This document shows, one piece after another, positions 10,936 to 19,974 of a stretch of 64,000 nt of DNA. Source of the DNA: AP-15 sp963797115. Its GTDB lineage: Bacteria; Pseudomonadota; Alphaproteobacteria; ATCC43930; CGMCC-115725. The notes below the pieces were generated by a model. That model did no database searches and had not been told where the DNA came from. It worked only from the letters and a program-made list of their open reading frames with translations. Position 1 is the first letter of the stretch; each line of letters starts with the position of its first letter. The position numbers and the translations under genes were made by a program. The stretch spans positions 1,240,001 through 1,304,000 of the forward strand of contig CAWCOH010000001.1 of NCBI GenBank assembly GCA_963797115.1, in the 5' to 3' direction.

Positions 10936-12012
10936 TCAATACGCCACCTTAAACGTCGGACTGTCCTCGGGCCGCGACTAGCGGTGATCGTAGATGCGCG
11001 TGGTGGCGATGTTAGCGTGGCCGAGCCATTCCTGCACCTTGGCGATGTCGGCCTGGTGGTCGAGCGCGTTGGTGGCGGCGGTCGCACGCAAGGCATGGGC
11101 GCGGGTTTTGAAGCCGAGCTCCCCGGAATATTTCTGCACCAGCTTGTAGATCATGTCGGGCGTCAGCGCCTTCTCGAGCTCGCCGGTGCGGTTGCGGATC
11201 GGGCGGAACAGCGCGCCGTACTCGTCGGCGCCGTGGCCGGCGGCCTTGAGGTAGTTGTGGATCAGCTCGTTGATGCCGGGACGCAGCGGCAGATAGCGCC
11301 TCTTCTCGCCCTTGCCTGAGACGGTCAGGTGCGGCCCGCCCCGCCGCGTGTTTCGAAAATCCTTGACCTTGAACTTGCAGAGCTCCTCGCGCCGCAGCGC
11401 ATGGAACAGCAGGGTCGACAGGATTGCGCGATCGCGCTTCTCCTTCACCGTTTCGTCACCGGGCGCGGCCAGCAGTTCGCGTGCCTGGTGGTCGCCGAGC
11501 GCGGGAGTTTTCCCTTGGCCGTTTTCGGCGCGCGGCCGCTTCACGCCTTTGACCGGGTTGTGGGCGACGGCGTTCTTGTCGCACAGATATTCGAACAGCG
11601 ACGACAGCGCCGCGAGCCGGTTGCGGATGGTGCTACCGTCGAGCGCAGGGCGCGCGAGGTCGTCGCGCCACGCGATCACATGGGCCCGGGTCACGGTGCG
11701 AAACTCCTCCGGCCGGAGGATTCCGGTGAACCGCATGAAATCCTTTATGGTGTTCTCGTAGACACGCCGGGTACCGCGATTGGTGATGTTGGCAAACCAC
11801 TCGACCTCGGGCGGCACTGTGGCCAGCCGGTGAAACTCGGTGGCGGTTAGAAGCCGTTCAGTCGGGGTGATGCGTCGGCAAGCTGGGGGCCGGTTTGGGA
11901 GCGCGGCGCCTGGCCGAAATGGAAGATCCAGTTGAACCGGGCACCCATCAGGAAGACGACGTCGGCGACATATGCGCCGTGGTTTCCTTTGGCAGGGTTG
12001 TGGTTCGCTCAT
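10936..12012 (-). CDS. tyrosine recombinase/integrase (in-frame amber near the end)
   Basis: A XerC/D-type site-specific recombinase. A SAM-like core-binding domain spans about residues 65-150, and a catalytic domain follows with Arg in 'HALRREE' (~207), Lys in 'GKGEKRR' (~235), 'HALR' (306-309), His in 'LGHAN' (332) and nucleophile Tyr in 'TTRIYDHR' (341). A TAG at 10978-10980 stops translation just after that Tyr. The frame then continues as 'SRPEDSPTFKVAY' to a TGA at 10936-10938, which is the normal tail of this integrase group, so the amber looks like a recent nonsense change. All catalytic residues precede it and activity could survive. The natural stop lies one base before the STAND ATG, implying translational coupling. 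Confidence 0.85.
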
Positions 12013-12307
12013 GACTCCCCGCTGGAGGAGGGAGTCTCGAGCGAACCCGTCTCTGAACCCAAATTCCCTGCTAACTGGGAAAATACAGGGAATTTCATCG
12101 ATTTGGACCTCGGAGACGCGTCAACGGTGGCTAAAAACGCCGTCCAATCAGTGCGGTACGAGCAAATTCCCTACGCATCCTAACAGGGAATTTTTCGCCG
12201 CCTTACAGGGAATTAAATCGGGCGATTAGGGAAGTTTTCGCCCTGATCAGGGAAAGAGGCCTTCGGCTCGCGCTTTGCCCGTAATCGGGCACGAAGGACC
12301 GTTGCGC
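12013..12307. repeat. intergenic cluster of aattccct/agggaatt inverted repeats
   Basis: The integrase-tex interval holds a partial T-arm-like repeat copy (about 12004-12052). It also holds perfect inverted arms aaattccctg (12061-12070) with cagggaattt (12086-12095), a second pair aaattccct (12164-12172) with agggaattt (12185-12193), and one further agggaatt at 12207-12214. Both pairs form AT-rich hairpins with 12-15 base loops. The spacing suggests repeated insertion of a small palindromic element rather than an operator. No gene is seen. Confidence 0.6.
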
Positions 12308-14656
12308 TTATCGCCGCCCTGGGGCCTTACCCGTCAGCCCTGCGCGCCGAAACGCCTCGGCCATTCCGCCGCCGCTGGCGGGCACGACATTGCTTCCGCC
12401 TGCACGCGTCTCGGCGGGTCGGAGGCGTTCCTCTGATCCCGATGGGGCGATCGCAGTGCGGGTTGCGGTCGCCCGCGCTCCCGGGACTTCATCGAGCCGC
12501 ATCGTCAACGAGATCCGACGGCGTTTCGGGTCGACCTCCAACACTTTGACACGGATGACATCGCCAGGCTTCGCGACCTTGCGCGGGTCCTTGACGTAAG
12601 CATTGGCCATCGCGGAGATGTGCACCAACCCGTCCTGGTGGACCCCGACATCGACAAAGGCGCCGAACGCGGCGACGTTCGTCACGACACCTTCGAGTAT
12701 CATGCCGGGCTTCAGATCCTCGAGCTTTTCCACGCCCTCTCGGAAGCTCGCCGTCTTGAAGGTCGGGCGCGGATCGCGTCCGGGCTTCTCGAGTTCCTGC
12801 AAGATGTCGGTGACGGTCGGCACCCCGAACACGGCATCAGTGAACGCTTCGGGCTGCAGCTGGCGTAGTACCGGTGTGTTGCTGATCAGCCTCTTCAGAT
12901 CACTTTTGGTCGCCGCGAGAATGCGCCGCACCACGGGATAGGCTTCCGGGTGCACGCCCGACGCATCGAGCGGATCCTCGCCGTTGCGGATGCGCAGGAA
13001 TCCCGCCGAGAGCTCGAAAGCCTTGGGCCCGAGCCGCGGTACCTTTTTGAGGACCGCGCGGGCGAGAAAAGGACCGTACGCCTCACGGTAACTGACAATG
13101 CTGTGTGCCAGCCCGTCGCCGATGCCGGAGACGCGTGACAGCAACGGCGTGGAGGCCGTGTTGACGTCTACGCCGACGGCGTTGACGCAATCCTCGACCA
13201 CCGCATCGAGGGAGCGTGAGAGTTTGTGTTCGCTCAGATCGTGCTGATATTGGCCGACGCCGATCGATTGGGGATCGATCTTGACCAGCTCGGCGAGCGG
13301 GTCCTGAAGGCGCCGCGCGATCGAGACCGCTCCCCGCAAGGACACGTCTAACCCAGGCAACTCCTGCGAGGCAAAAGCCGAAGCGGAGTAGACCGAGGCC
13401 CCGGCCTCGGAAACCACCACCTTGGTCAGCTCGAGCTCGGGATGGAGCCGAATGAGCTCCGCACCGAGCCGGTCGGTTTCGCGCGAGGCGGTGCCGTTCC
13501 CGATCGCGATCAGTTCCACCCGATGCTCTCGGGCAAGTCGCGCCAGCTGAGCTATCAACTCGTCCCAGCGACGCTGTGGCTCATGCGGATAGATTGTCGT
13601 CGTCGCCGCAACTTGCCCGGTCCCGCTGACCACGGCGACTTTGACCCCGGTCCGATACCCCGGATCGAGCCCCATCGTCGGACGCGCGCCCGCGGGGGCC
13701 GCGAGCAGCAGGTCGCGCAGGTTCCCAGCGAACACCTGCACTGCAGCGTCTTCCGCCGCTTGCCAGAGCCGAAGGCGCAGGTCGCTTTCGATGTGAACCA
13801 AGATCCTGGTTCGCCAGGCCAGGCGCACCGTATCGATCAGCCATCGGTCACCAGGCCGACCATGATCGGCGATCTTGAACCGGTTCGCGATCTGCCGCTC
13901 GAAGGTGCCCGGCTCGCCACGATCCGGCGCCACCGGGTCGGGCACCAGCTCGAGGGTGAGCACCTCCTCCTTCTCGCCGCGAAACAACGCCAGGATGCGG
14001 TGCGACGGCAATTTAACCAGAGGCTCGCTGAACTCGAAATAGTCGGCGAACTTGGTGCCGGCCTCTGCCTTGCCTGCACGAACTCGCGAACGCACACGAC
14101 CGCGCGACCACACTTCCTCGCGCAGGGTCCCGATCAGCGTGGCATCTTCGGCGAAACGTTCAATGAGGATCGCGCGGGCGCCTTCGAGTGCGGTGGCCGG
14201 ATCAACCACCCCCTTACTCGCTTCGACATATCGGAGAGCCACCTGCTCCGGGCTTTGGTCGGGTCTCGCGAGAAGCGTCTCTGCCAGCGGCTCGAGTCCC
14301 GCCTCGCGCGCGATTTGAGCCTTCGTCCGCCGCTTCGGCCGATAAGGCAAATAGAGATCCTCGAGCCGCGCCTTGCTGTCCGCCGTATCGATCGATTGCT
14401 TGAGCGCGGCGTCGAGTTTCCCTTGCTGAGCGATGCTGTCGAGGATAGCGGCGCGACGTTCGTCGAGCTCGCGCAGATACCTCAGCCACTCCTCAAGCGT
14501 ACGCAGCTGGGCGTCATCGAGCGCCCCGGTCGCCTCCTTCCGGTAGCGAGCAACAAAGGGCACGGTCGCTCCACCGTCGAGCAACGAGATGGCGGCAGCC
14601 GCCTGCTGCTCGCGGACGCCTAGTTCCTCGGCGATGCGCAGGTCAATTGGCTTCAT
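12308..14656 (-). CDS. tex: Tex family RNA-binding transcriptional accessory protein
   Basis: An intact 782-residue Tex protein, the normal family length. In order: an N-terminal helical Tex domain ('VPFVARYRKEATGALDD' near residue 33), a YqgF/RNase H-like domain ('GLDPGYRTGVKVAVV' near 330), tandem helix-hairpin-helix elements ('VNTASTPLLSRVSGIG' near 500) and a C-terminal S1 RNA-binding domain ('GVVTNVAAFGAFVDVG' near 655) followed by a basic tail. Tex binds RNA and has been linked to transcription elongation and stress or toxin expression in other bacteria. The ATG start gives the standard 'MKPIDLRIAEELGV' N-terminus. It is one of the few fully intact housekeeping genes between 1 and 19 kb. 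Confidence 0.95.
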   Translation of the reverse strand: MKPIDLRIAEELGVREQQAAAAISLLDGGATVPFVARYRKEATGALDDAQLRTLEEWLRYLRELDERRAAILDSIAQQGKLDAALKQSIDTADSKARLEDLYLPYRPKRRTKAQIAREAGLEPLAETLLARPDQSPEQVALRYVEASKGVVDPATALEGARAILIERFAEDATLIGTLREEVWSRGRVRSRVRAGKAEAGTKFADYFEFSEPLVKLPSHRILALFRGEKEEVLTLELVPDPVAPDRGEPGTFERQIANRFKIADHGRPGDRWLIDTVRLAWRTRILVHIESDLRLRLWQAAEDAAVQVFAGNLRDLLLAAPAGARPTMGLDPGYRTGVKVAVVSGTGQVAATTTIYPHEPQRRWDELIAQLARLAREHRVELIAIGNGTASRETDRLGAELIRLHPELELTKVVVSEAGASVYSASAFASQELPGLDVSLRGAVSIARRLQDPLAELVKIDPQSIGVGQYQHDLSEHKLSRSLDAVVEDCVNAVGVDVNTASTPLLSRVSGIGDGLAHSIVSYREAYGPFLARAVLKKVPRLGPKAFELSAGFLRIRNGEDPLDASGVHPEAYPVVRRILAATKSDLKRLISNTPVLRQLQPEAFTDAVFGVPTVTDILQELEKPGRDPRPTFKTASFREGVEKLEDLKPGMILEGVVTNVAAFGAFVDVGVHQDGLVHISAMANAYVKDPRKVAKPGDVIRVKVLEVDPKRRRISLTMRLDEVPGARATATRTAIAPSGSEERLRPAETRAGGSNVVPASGGGMAEAFRRAGLTGKAPGRR

Positions 14657-15040
14657 CGATCCTAAGCGATTAGCTGGAGGGCCAGTGACACCACCCGAGT
14701 GGCCGTTCTAACCTGCCCTACGAGAAGCCGATGTCAGGTTAGACGCCACCAGGCCGCGGCGGCCGCGTTTTACCATGGCTTCGCTGGTTACGGCGAAATC
14801 TCGATGAAAATCCTCTGCGCCGCACTGGTGAGGCACATTCTGTGGCGGACCGAGAGGGATTCGGACCGTGGGCCTCTCTCCGAAAGGAGTCCGGCCGGAG
14901 AGTTCAAGCGAAAAACCATCGTCGCTATCGCGGGGGACCGAGGGTTCGAATCCAGCTCCCTCCAGCGCTGAGTCCGCTGCGAACTTCGTTTTCGGGAGGG
15001 AAGCGGGGAAAGGTCCGCGGAGAATTTTCCTTGCCTTCCG
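14657..15040. other. gene-free stretch with T-arm-like repeat copy D
   Basis: No gene recognised. Bases 14930-14990 carry repeat copy D, whose complement reads gactcagcgctggaggga then gctggattcgaaccctcgg. A weaker related segment sits at 14840-14890. The short frames here are generated by the repeat. Confidence 0.55.
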
Positions 15041-15260
15041 TTGCACGTGTCGTGGGTCGGCGATCTCGGCGGCTGGTGGGAAGAAACCGATTTCCACGAA
15101 ACCCGCGACACCGGGTTCCTGCTCGCCCGCCTCGAGGAGCTGTGGCAGCGGGTGCCGCGCTATAAGCCGCTCAGCGTCGGCGTGGTGCTGCTCGACGGTG
15201 CCCGCCGCCCCCCAGCACCAGCCGGACCTGTTCGACACCGACAGCGGCCGGCGCCAAAAG
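15041..15260 (+). pseudogene. possible Y-family DNA polymerase C-terminal remnant
   Basis: The frame reads 'ETRDTGFLLARLEELWQRVP' and 'YKPLSVGVVLLD', then shifts by one base to 'QHQPDLFDTDSGRRQKLS'. This order, a YKpl.VGVvLLdL motif followed by Q.DLFD and RR..L, matches the end of the little-finger region in DinB/UmuC-type polymerases of alphaproteobacteria. The catalytic domains are missing and the frame breaks at a run of C bases near 15210. It is a short relic at best. Confidence 0.4.
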
Positions 15261-15477
15261 CTGTCGCGATCTTCGCAGCACTCTTGGGACGATCGTCAAC
15301 AGCGAGCCCATCGGCACTCATTTCCGCACCGATGATGCGCCGCTGCAAGCGGGGGAGAATGAAGTGATTGCGGGCGGCGTTGATTCACCGTTCGTCTTCT
15401 CCGTGTATTTAGGTTGATCGAACGTTGCGCCCCGAGCGCCGATGCTAGGATCGCCTCAGCTCCCATAAGGAGATGGC

Positions 15478-15720
15478 CATGCCCGCGGATACGACCGGCA
15501 AAGCCGTGCAAGTGCTAGATCTCATGTTGGATTTTTCGCTGAAGACGACCACTGGACACGAGGGCGTTATCACGACCCCCCGGCCGCCACCGCCTTGTCG
15601 GCGCAGTGCTTCATTTCAGTGCAAGGCATGGGCTTCCCGGGTCGGGACGGCTGTTCTCTGACGACGCGGACAACTCGCCGATTATTTGTTCCAAACACGC
15701 TGGGCGAAGGGATCCGGCTG
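15478..15720 (+). pseudogene. small DUF6197-like gene remnant (frameshifted)
   Basis: A convincing start, AAGGAG six bases before ATG, opens a 61-codon frame. After 'HEGVI' the sense moves to other frames: 'HWTRGRYHD' then 'RHRLVGAVLHFSARHGLPG'. The latter resembles the CLVGALLHFSARHGLP motif of small DUF6197-like proteins, with Cys replaced by Leu. At least two indels separate the parts. Function unknown. Confidence 0.4.
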
Positions 15721-16557
15721 TTCCACCCGCGGTGGCGTTAGGGCCTGGCCGATAGGCTCAGGCTCCCCAGTGAGCTGCGCGAGGAGCTGGCCGAAAGAGC
15801 TCGTCTGCGGCGGCGTCAGGGTTTGGGCGAAGCGCAATTGCTGCGGTATTAGCTTTGGGCCGCTGCGGGCGGAACGTGGACGCGAATGTCGCGAGGTTGT
15901 TCGAGGGCGAGCCCTACGGCCGTCAAGGCCTGGTTGGCCCTTTGCGCCGGGAAGCACGGCATCCGGAGCGAATGGAGGCGGGCTCGCCAACAGCGTCAGG
16001 GAAGCCGACGAGACAGCAGGGCGTGATGCTGGCTCGGACACCGAGGTGGTCTTCGCGGGCGGATCGCCGTTGGGTGGCGGGAAGCCCTGAACCGCCTTGC
16101 TCGGCTGCGGTGGTGCCGCCTCATTCGCTGCTAGACGTTGTGTGCGAGGCGAGCCCGGAAGAACATCCCCTGCAGTCGGGTGCGGCATCACTGTTTCTCT
16201 CGAAACCAGCGCACCCTCGCCATCCGCCTCCGGGGCGTTGCTGTAGACGCGCGGAGGGTTTCGGTCGAAATCAGCAATCGTTTCGCTCGCGGGCGGCACG
16301 AGTAGGAAGAAGCCGATGCCAAACAAAGCCGCGATGATCGCAGCGGCAACGAGCCCGACCGAGACGAGGTGGAGCAGGATGCCGACAGGGGGCCTCGCGG
16401 CGTCGGTGCGGCGGCTCGGAGCCGATTCCTCGGGCGCTAAGCTAGGGTGTCGCCCCTGGCTTGTTGACCGAAGCGCACTCCGCGGACCGAAATCAGGCTC
16501 TACACGTTCCTCCCAAAAACGGCGCGCCAGCTCATCGGAGGAGGGACCCGAAAACAT
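15682..16557 (-). CDS. single-pass membrane protein with Pro-rich tail, hypothetical
   Basis: A 291-residue protein. Residues 1-60 are charged and cytoplasmic-looking ('MFSGPSSDELARRFWEERVE'). One strong transmembrane segment lies at about 63-86 ('LVSVGLVAAAIIAALFGIGF'). About 200 low-complexity residues rich in Pro, Ala and Ser follow, ending in two related units: 'TLTPPQTSSFGQLLAQLTGE' and then 'ALTPPRVEQPDPF'. No catalytic motif is seen. The layout suggests a periplasm-facing anchored tail. The gene stands alone and overlaps the end of the DUF6197-like relic on the other strand. Confidence 0.6.
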   Translation of the reverse strand: MFSGPSSDELARRFWEERVEPDFGPRSALRSTSQGRHPSLAPEESAPSRRTDAARPPVGILLHLVSVGLVAAAIIAALFGIGFFLLVPPASETIADFDRNPPRVYSNAPEADGEGALVSRETVMPHPTAGDVLPGSPRTQRLAANEAAPPQPSKAVQGFPPPNGDPPAKTTSVSEPASRPAVSSASLTLLASPPPFAPDAVLPGAKGQPGLDGRRARPRTTSRHSRPRSARSGPKLIPQQLRFAQTLTPPQTSSFGQLLAQLTGEPEPIGQALTPPRVEQPDPFAQRVWNK

Positions 16558-17227
16558 TTCGTCACCTCGAAGACTTACGAATTGCCACCGTCATAGGCGA
16601 AAGACCGGAAAGGCGGCCCCGGCTCGCAGCAGCACCGGGATCGCATCAGCGTCGGGCATGATTTCAGCGGGCACCCTACTTCAACGGTTTCGAAGCCAGA
16701 ATCGCGCCTTTACACGCATCGAGCAACGGAAAATCGGGGTCGGTGAAATCGCAAGGGATCGAAGCAGCCCCGATCAGTGCGCACCATGGGTGATGGAGAT
16801 CTCGGCCACTTTCGAGACCGACACCGGCCGCTCACCCTCGGCCGCGGGAACTCCTCTTCATGCCCCTTTGGCTGACGACCTATGCCGCTTTATTCGCTTA
16901 TCTCGCCGGCGAGAAGCAGCCGAAGATCGGTGCGCAAGGGGGCGCCGAACAACCGAACGGTGGAGCGTCCGCGGAGATTCCACCGGCGGCTCGAAAGGTT
17001 TCTGCCAGGCAAACGTGGATCGCGTCGGCAATATTAGTGAAAATCCTAATACCGCAGATGGATCAGAATGGAGGGCTGGTAAATGGGTGCAGGGCCACTG
17101 TTAGTGACCTATCCGAGCGAGGGGACGCGCGGTCATTCCGGTCAAGTGGGGGCGAGAGAGCGGGTGAGCCGCCGACTTCGCTGGCGCGAGTCCGTCCGAC
17201 ATGGTCGAGATCCCCTGATCGGGAAGT

Positions 17228-17284
17228 CGGGTTCGCAGTAAACTCGTCGGTGGAGGAAGACGGATTCGAACCACTGGTCCCCCG
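17228..17284 (+). repeat. dispersed T-arm-like repeat, copy E
   Basis: Reads gggttcgcagtaaactcg, then tcggtggagga and gacggattcgaaccactggt. The outer gggttcgc block is also present in copy G at 53.5 kb. Paired with the inverted copy F. Confidence 0.55.
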
Positions 17285-17360
17285 TGAAAGGACGGCGTCT
17301 TTCGAGACGATCTGATCGACCGCCGGCCCCTTCTCCTCCCCGAGAATGACGCCACACCCT

Positions 17361-17412
17361 CGCGAGGGGGACCGACGGTTCGAATCCTGCTTGCTCCGCC
17401 GGCAAATCTGTC
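17361..17412 (-). repeat. dispersed T-arm-like repeat, copy F
   Basis: The complement reads ggcggagcaagcaggattc and then gaaccgtcggtccccct. Together with copy E it forms a divergent inverted pair about 80 bases apart, the same arrangement as A and B. Confidence 0.55.
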
Positions 17413-17791
17413 GCAACAGCGAATCGCAGCGATACCAGATCCGCCAACAGATGCGGGACCGGGGCCGGTAACGGCGGTGCAGTTGAACTTGCTGCATGGA
17501 ACGCTTTGGTCTCCTTCACTGACCCTTTCCGGCTATTTTTAGGCGTGGGGGTGTCCAGAAACCGGATCTCTGCGATAGGTGCCGTGGGTTCGACCCCCTC
17601 GGGCAGCGAGTCAGGTTCTGAGATCGATTTTAATCGTCTGGCAGTATATGAGGCCGGTAGGTTGCTCGTTACCCTGGGCTTGCCTCGCGAGGACATGGCC
17701 ATCGACTTGTTGGGGGTCGACAAGGAACACTGATCCGGCGGCCATGGCGAGGCCCCTCCGCGAACTGATAGACACAAGAAGGGAAAGCGAC

Positions 17792-18715
17792 ATGCGCCTC
17801 TTGGTAGTTGGCGCCGGCTCGACCGGCGGGTATTTCGGCGGACGCCTGGCCCAGGCCGGACGGGACGTGACCTTTCTGGTGCGTCCGCGTCGTGCGGCCC
17901 AGTTCCAGGAAGGCGGCCTACAGATCGTCAGCCCACACGGCGACGTCACAGTGAGGCCGAAGCTCGTCACCGCGGATGACATCGATGCGCCTTACGATGC
18001 CGTGCTGCTGGCCGTGAAAGCCTACTCGCTCGATGCGGCGATGGACGATTTCGCGACCGCCGTCGGTCCGGAAACGACGATCATGCCGGTGCTGAACGGA
18101 ATGCGCCACGTCGACATTCTGGAGAAGCGCTTTGGTAAGAAGGCGGTGGCCGGCGGCGTCTGCAAGGTCGCGACCACGGTCGATTCAGGCGGCCGGATTG
18201 TACAGCTCGCGACGTTTCAGGAACTCGTTTACGGCGAGTGGGACGGCGCGGTCTCAGCGCGGATGAAGGCACTCGACGCTTTCATGCGGGGCGCCGGGTT
18301 CGATGCTCGGCTTTCCCGTTCGATCGAGTACGAGATGTGGGAAAAATGGACGCTGCTCGCCACAGTGGGCGGGATCACCTGCCTGATGCGCGGAAATATC
18401 GGGGAGGTGGTGGCCGCGCCGGGCGGCGCATGGTTCATCCGGAGCTTTCTCGATGAGGTTGTCAGCGTGGTGAGCGCCGCCGGCCAGGCACCGAAGGCAG
18501 CATTCGTCGAGGGCACACGGACGACGCTGACGACGCCGGGCTCGACACTAAGCCCGTCGATGTTCCGCGATCTGCTGCAGGGCAGCCCGATCGAGGCCGA
18601 TCAAATCATTGGCGACCTGCTCGCCCGCGGCGCGAAAGTGGGCATCCCGACGCCGCTTCTCGCCGCCGCCTATGCAAACATGTCCGTCTATCAGGACCGG
18701 CTAGCGCAATCATGA
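17792..18715 (+). CDS. ketopantoate reductase family protein (PanE/ApbA)
   Basis: A complete 307-residue member of the 2-dehydropantoate 2-reductase family, which reduces ketopantoate to pantoate with NADPH in pantothenate/CoA synthesis. Many paralogues act on other 2-keto acids. The N-terminal Rossmann loop is 'GAGSTGGYFGGRLA' (7-20), 'LAVKAY' carries the substrate-side Lys near 73, and 'WEKWTLLAT' carries the usual catalytic Lys near 185. The C-terminal helical domain ends with 'GIPTPLLAAAYANMSVYQDR'. The start follows AAGGGAAAG. As there is no panB or panC nearby, a panE role is uncertain. Confidence 0.85.
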   Translation: MRLLVVGAGSTGGYFGGRLAQAGRDVTFLVRPRRAAQFQEGGLQIVSPHGDVTVRPKLVTADDIDAPYDAVLLAVKAYSLDAAMDDFATAVGPETTIMPVLNGMRHVDILEKRFGKKAVAGGVCKVATTVDSGGRIVQLATFQELVYGEWDGAVSARMKALDAFMRGAGFDARLSRSIEYEMWEKWTLLATVGGITCLMRGNIGEVVAAPGGAWFIRSFLDEVVSVVSAAGQAPKAAFVEGTRTTLTTPGSTLSPSMFRDLLQGSPIEADQIIGDLLARGAKVGIPTPLLAAAYANMSVYQDRLAQS

Positions 18716-18758
18716 GATAGCAGGCCCAATCTCGGCCTTTGCCGCACTATCACCACGG

Positions 18759-18915
18759 CCGGCATTGTCAACTTAGCGGACCCAGCGCGCCTTTTTCCGG
18801 CCCCGCTCGGCTTGAGCGGGGCAGCATAATGGGCGAGCAAGGGAATTCCCCGATCCGAGCTGCCGCGCCACGACACGACGCGCATACCACGGCCGCTCAA
18901 GTTGACAATGCCCGG
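18759..18915. mobile_element. MITE-like element with ~16-bp terminal inverted repeats
   Basis: The left end ccggcattgtcaactt and the complement of the right end ccgggcattgtcaactt match at 16 of 17 positions. Similarity runs on inward (agcgg against gagcgg). Inside is a perfect 8-bp hairpin: ccccgctc, ggctt, gagcgggg at 18801-18821. At 157 bp with no coding capacity, this fits a miniature inverted-repeat element. No target duplication could be confirmed. Confidence 0.5.
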
Positions 18916-19164
18916 CAAGCACTGTCGGCTTGCCCCCGCCTCCCGGCGTGCGAGGGCCGCGCCCGAGCTGTTCGGCTTCTGGATCTACTATTCCGTGCCC
19001 GGCACGATGTCAACGCCGGTTAAATCCTGACCCACTTTGCTCGATATCGCCGATTGAACCTTGACCCAGTCTCGTTGCTCGAGGGCTTGTCCCGGTAGTC
19101 CACAGGAGGGACCCGCGCGTAGCGAAGTGACCGCCATGAGTCCGACGTAGCGCAGCGCGGGAGG

Positions 19165-19974
19165 TCACTGTGGACCCACCGGGGCAAGCCATGTTGATGC
19201 CGGTGCCGGCGTTTTCAGCAAGCCGGCGCGACGCTTGTCCTTGAGCCGATAGCTCTCGCCCTGGATGCTGACCACGGTCGAATGATGCAGCAGCCGGTCG
19301 AGCATCGCCGCGGTCAGCACCGGGTCGCCGGCGAAGGCCTGATCCCACGAACCGAAGGTCAGGTTTGAGGTCAGGATCGTCGCTCCCTTCTCGTAACGCT
19401 TGGCGACTACTTGGAAGAACAGGTTGGCCTGTTCGCGCCCCAGCGGCAGGTATCCGATCTCATCGATGATCAAGAGCTTGTAGACGCTGACGGTGCGGTG
19501 CAGCGCCTCTTTCCAACGACCCTGGCGCTGCGCCGTCTCGAGCGTCATGACCAGATCGGCGGCTGTGGTGAAGCGCACCTTGTGGCCGCGCTGGGTGGCC
19601 AGGTAGCCGAGCGCGATCGCCAGGTGCGTCTTGCCGACACCGGACGGACCGAGGAAGACGACGTTCTCGGCGCGCTCGATAAAGGCCAGGCCGGCGAGCT
19701 CGTGAATCTGGGGGCGCGGTACGCCGCTGGCAAAGCCGAAGTCGAAGCCGTCGAGCGTCTTGATCGTCGGAAAGCCGGCGACCCGCGCAAACATCTCGCG
19801 GGCTCGGGCGCTGCGTGCATCACGCTCGGCCCGCAGCGTCTCTTCAAGGAAGTCGGCGAAGGAGGCCGCTTTCGCCGCCGCGCTCTGGGCGATGCCGGAA
19901 TACAGGTTGGGCATCGCGCTCAACCGCAGCTCCTGGCACAGCTCGAGGATGCGCTGATGCTGCAAATCGCTCAT
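19165..19974 (-). CDS. istB: IS21 family helper ATPase IstB
   Basis: A 269-residue DnaA/DnaC-like AAA+ ATPase that assists the IstA transposase in target selection. Walker A 'GPSGVGKTH' is at 109-117 and Walker B 'LLIIDEIGYLP' near 168; the sensor region 'TSNLTFGSW' follows. The start ATG overlaps the istA stop as ATGA, the standard IS21 coupling, so upstream in-frame starts are ignored. The tail 'KRRAGLLKTPAPA' is slightly longer than usual and ends inside the left terminal region. Confidence 0.95.
   Translation of the reverse strand: MSDLQHQRILELCQELRLSAMPNLYSGIAQSAAAKAASFADFLEETLRAERDARSARAREMFARVAGFPTIKTLDGFDFGFASGVPRPQIHELAGLAFIERAENVVFLGPSGVGKTHLAIALGYLATQRGHKVRFTTAADLVMTLETAQRQGRWKEALHRTVSVYKLLIIDEIGYLPLGREQANLFFQVVAKRYEKGATILTSNLTFGSWDQAFAGDPVLTAAMLDRLLHHSTVVSIQGESYRLKDKRRAGLLKTPAPASTWLAPVGPQ

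Larger units (their letters stand above)
16558..17791. other. long gene-poor stretch with an inverted repeat pair
   Basis: No recognised gene. It carries copies E and F of the T-arm-like repeat. A 75-codon frame at 17506-17733 ends with 'EAGRLLVTLGLPREDMAIDL' and could be the tail of a lost gene, but its 5' half overlaps a ggttcgacccc T-loop-like string and no family is recognised. The last 60 bases hold the ribosome site of the ketopantoate reductase. Confidence 0.5.

Noticed and set aside
10081..11319. 412-codon plus-strand frame across the recombinase-STAND junction
   Set aside because: Shadow of two recognisable minus-strand proteins; Arg/Glu/Gly-rich composition only.
12061..12214. CRISPR array suggested by recurring agggaatt
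   Set aside because: Repeats are short, inverted as well as direct, and unevenly spaced; no cas genes.
13442..14623. 393-codon frame on the plus strand inside tex
   Set aside because: It is antisense to an intact, fully recognisable Tex protein and has no family pattern; typical high-GC shadow.
16316..17104. 262-codon plus-strand frame
   Set aside because: Its first part is antisense to the Pro-rich membrane protein and the rest has no recognisable sequence.
17561..17620. tRNA 3' end suggested by gtgggttcgacccc
   Set aside because: No matching 5' half upstream.
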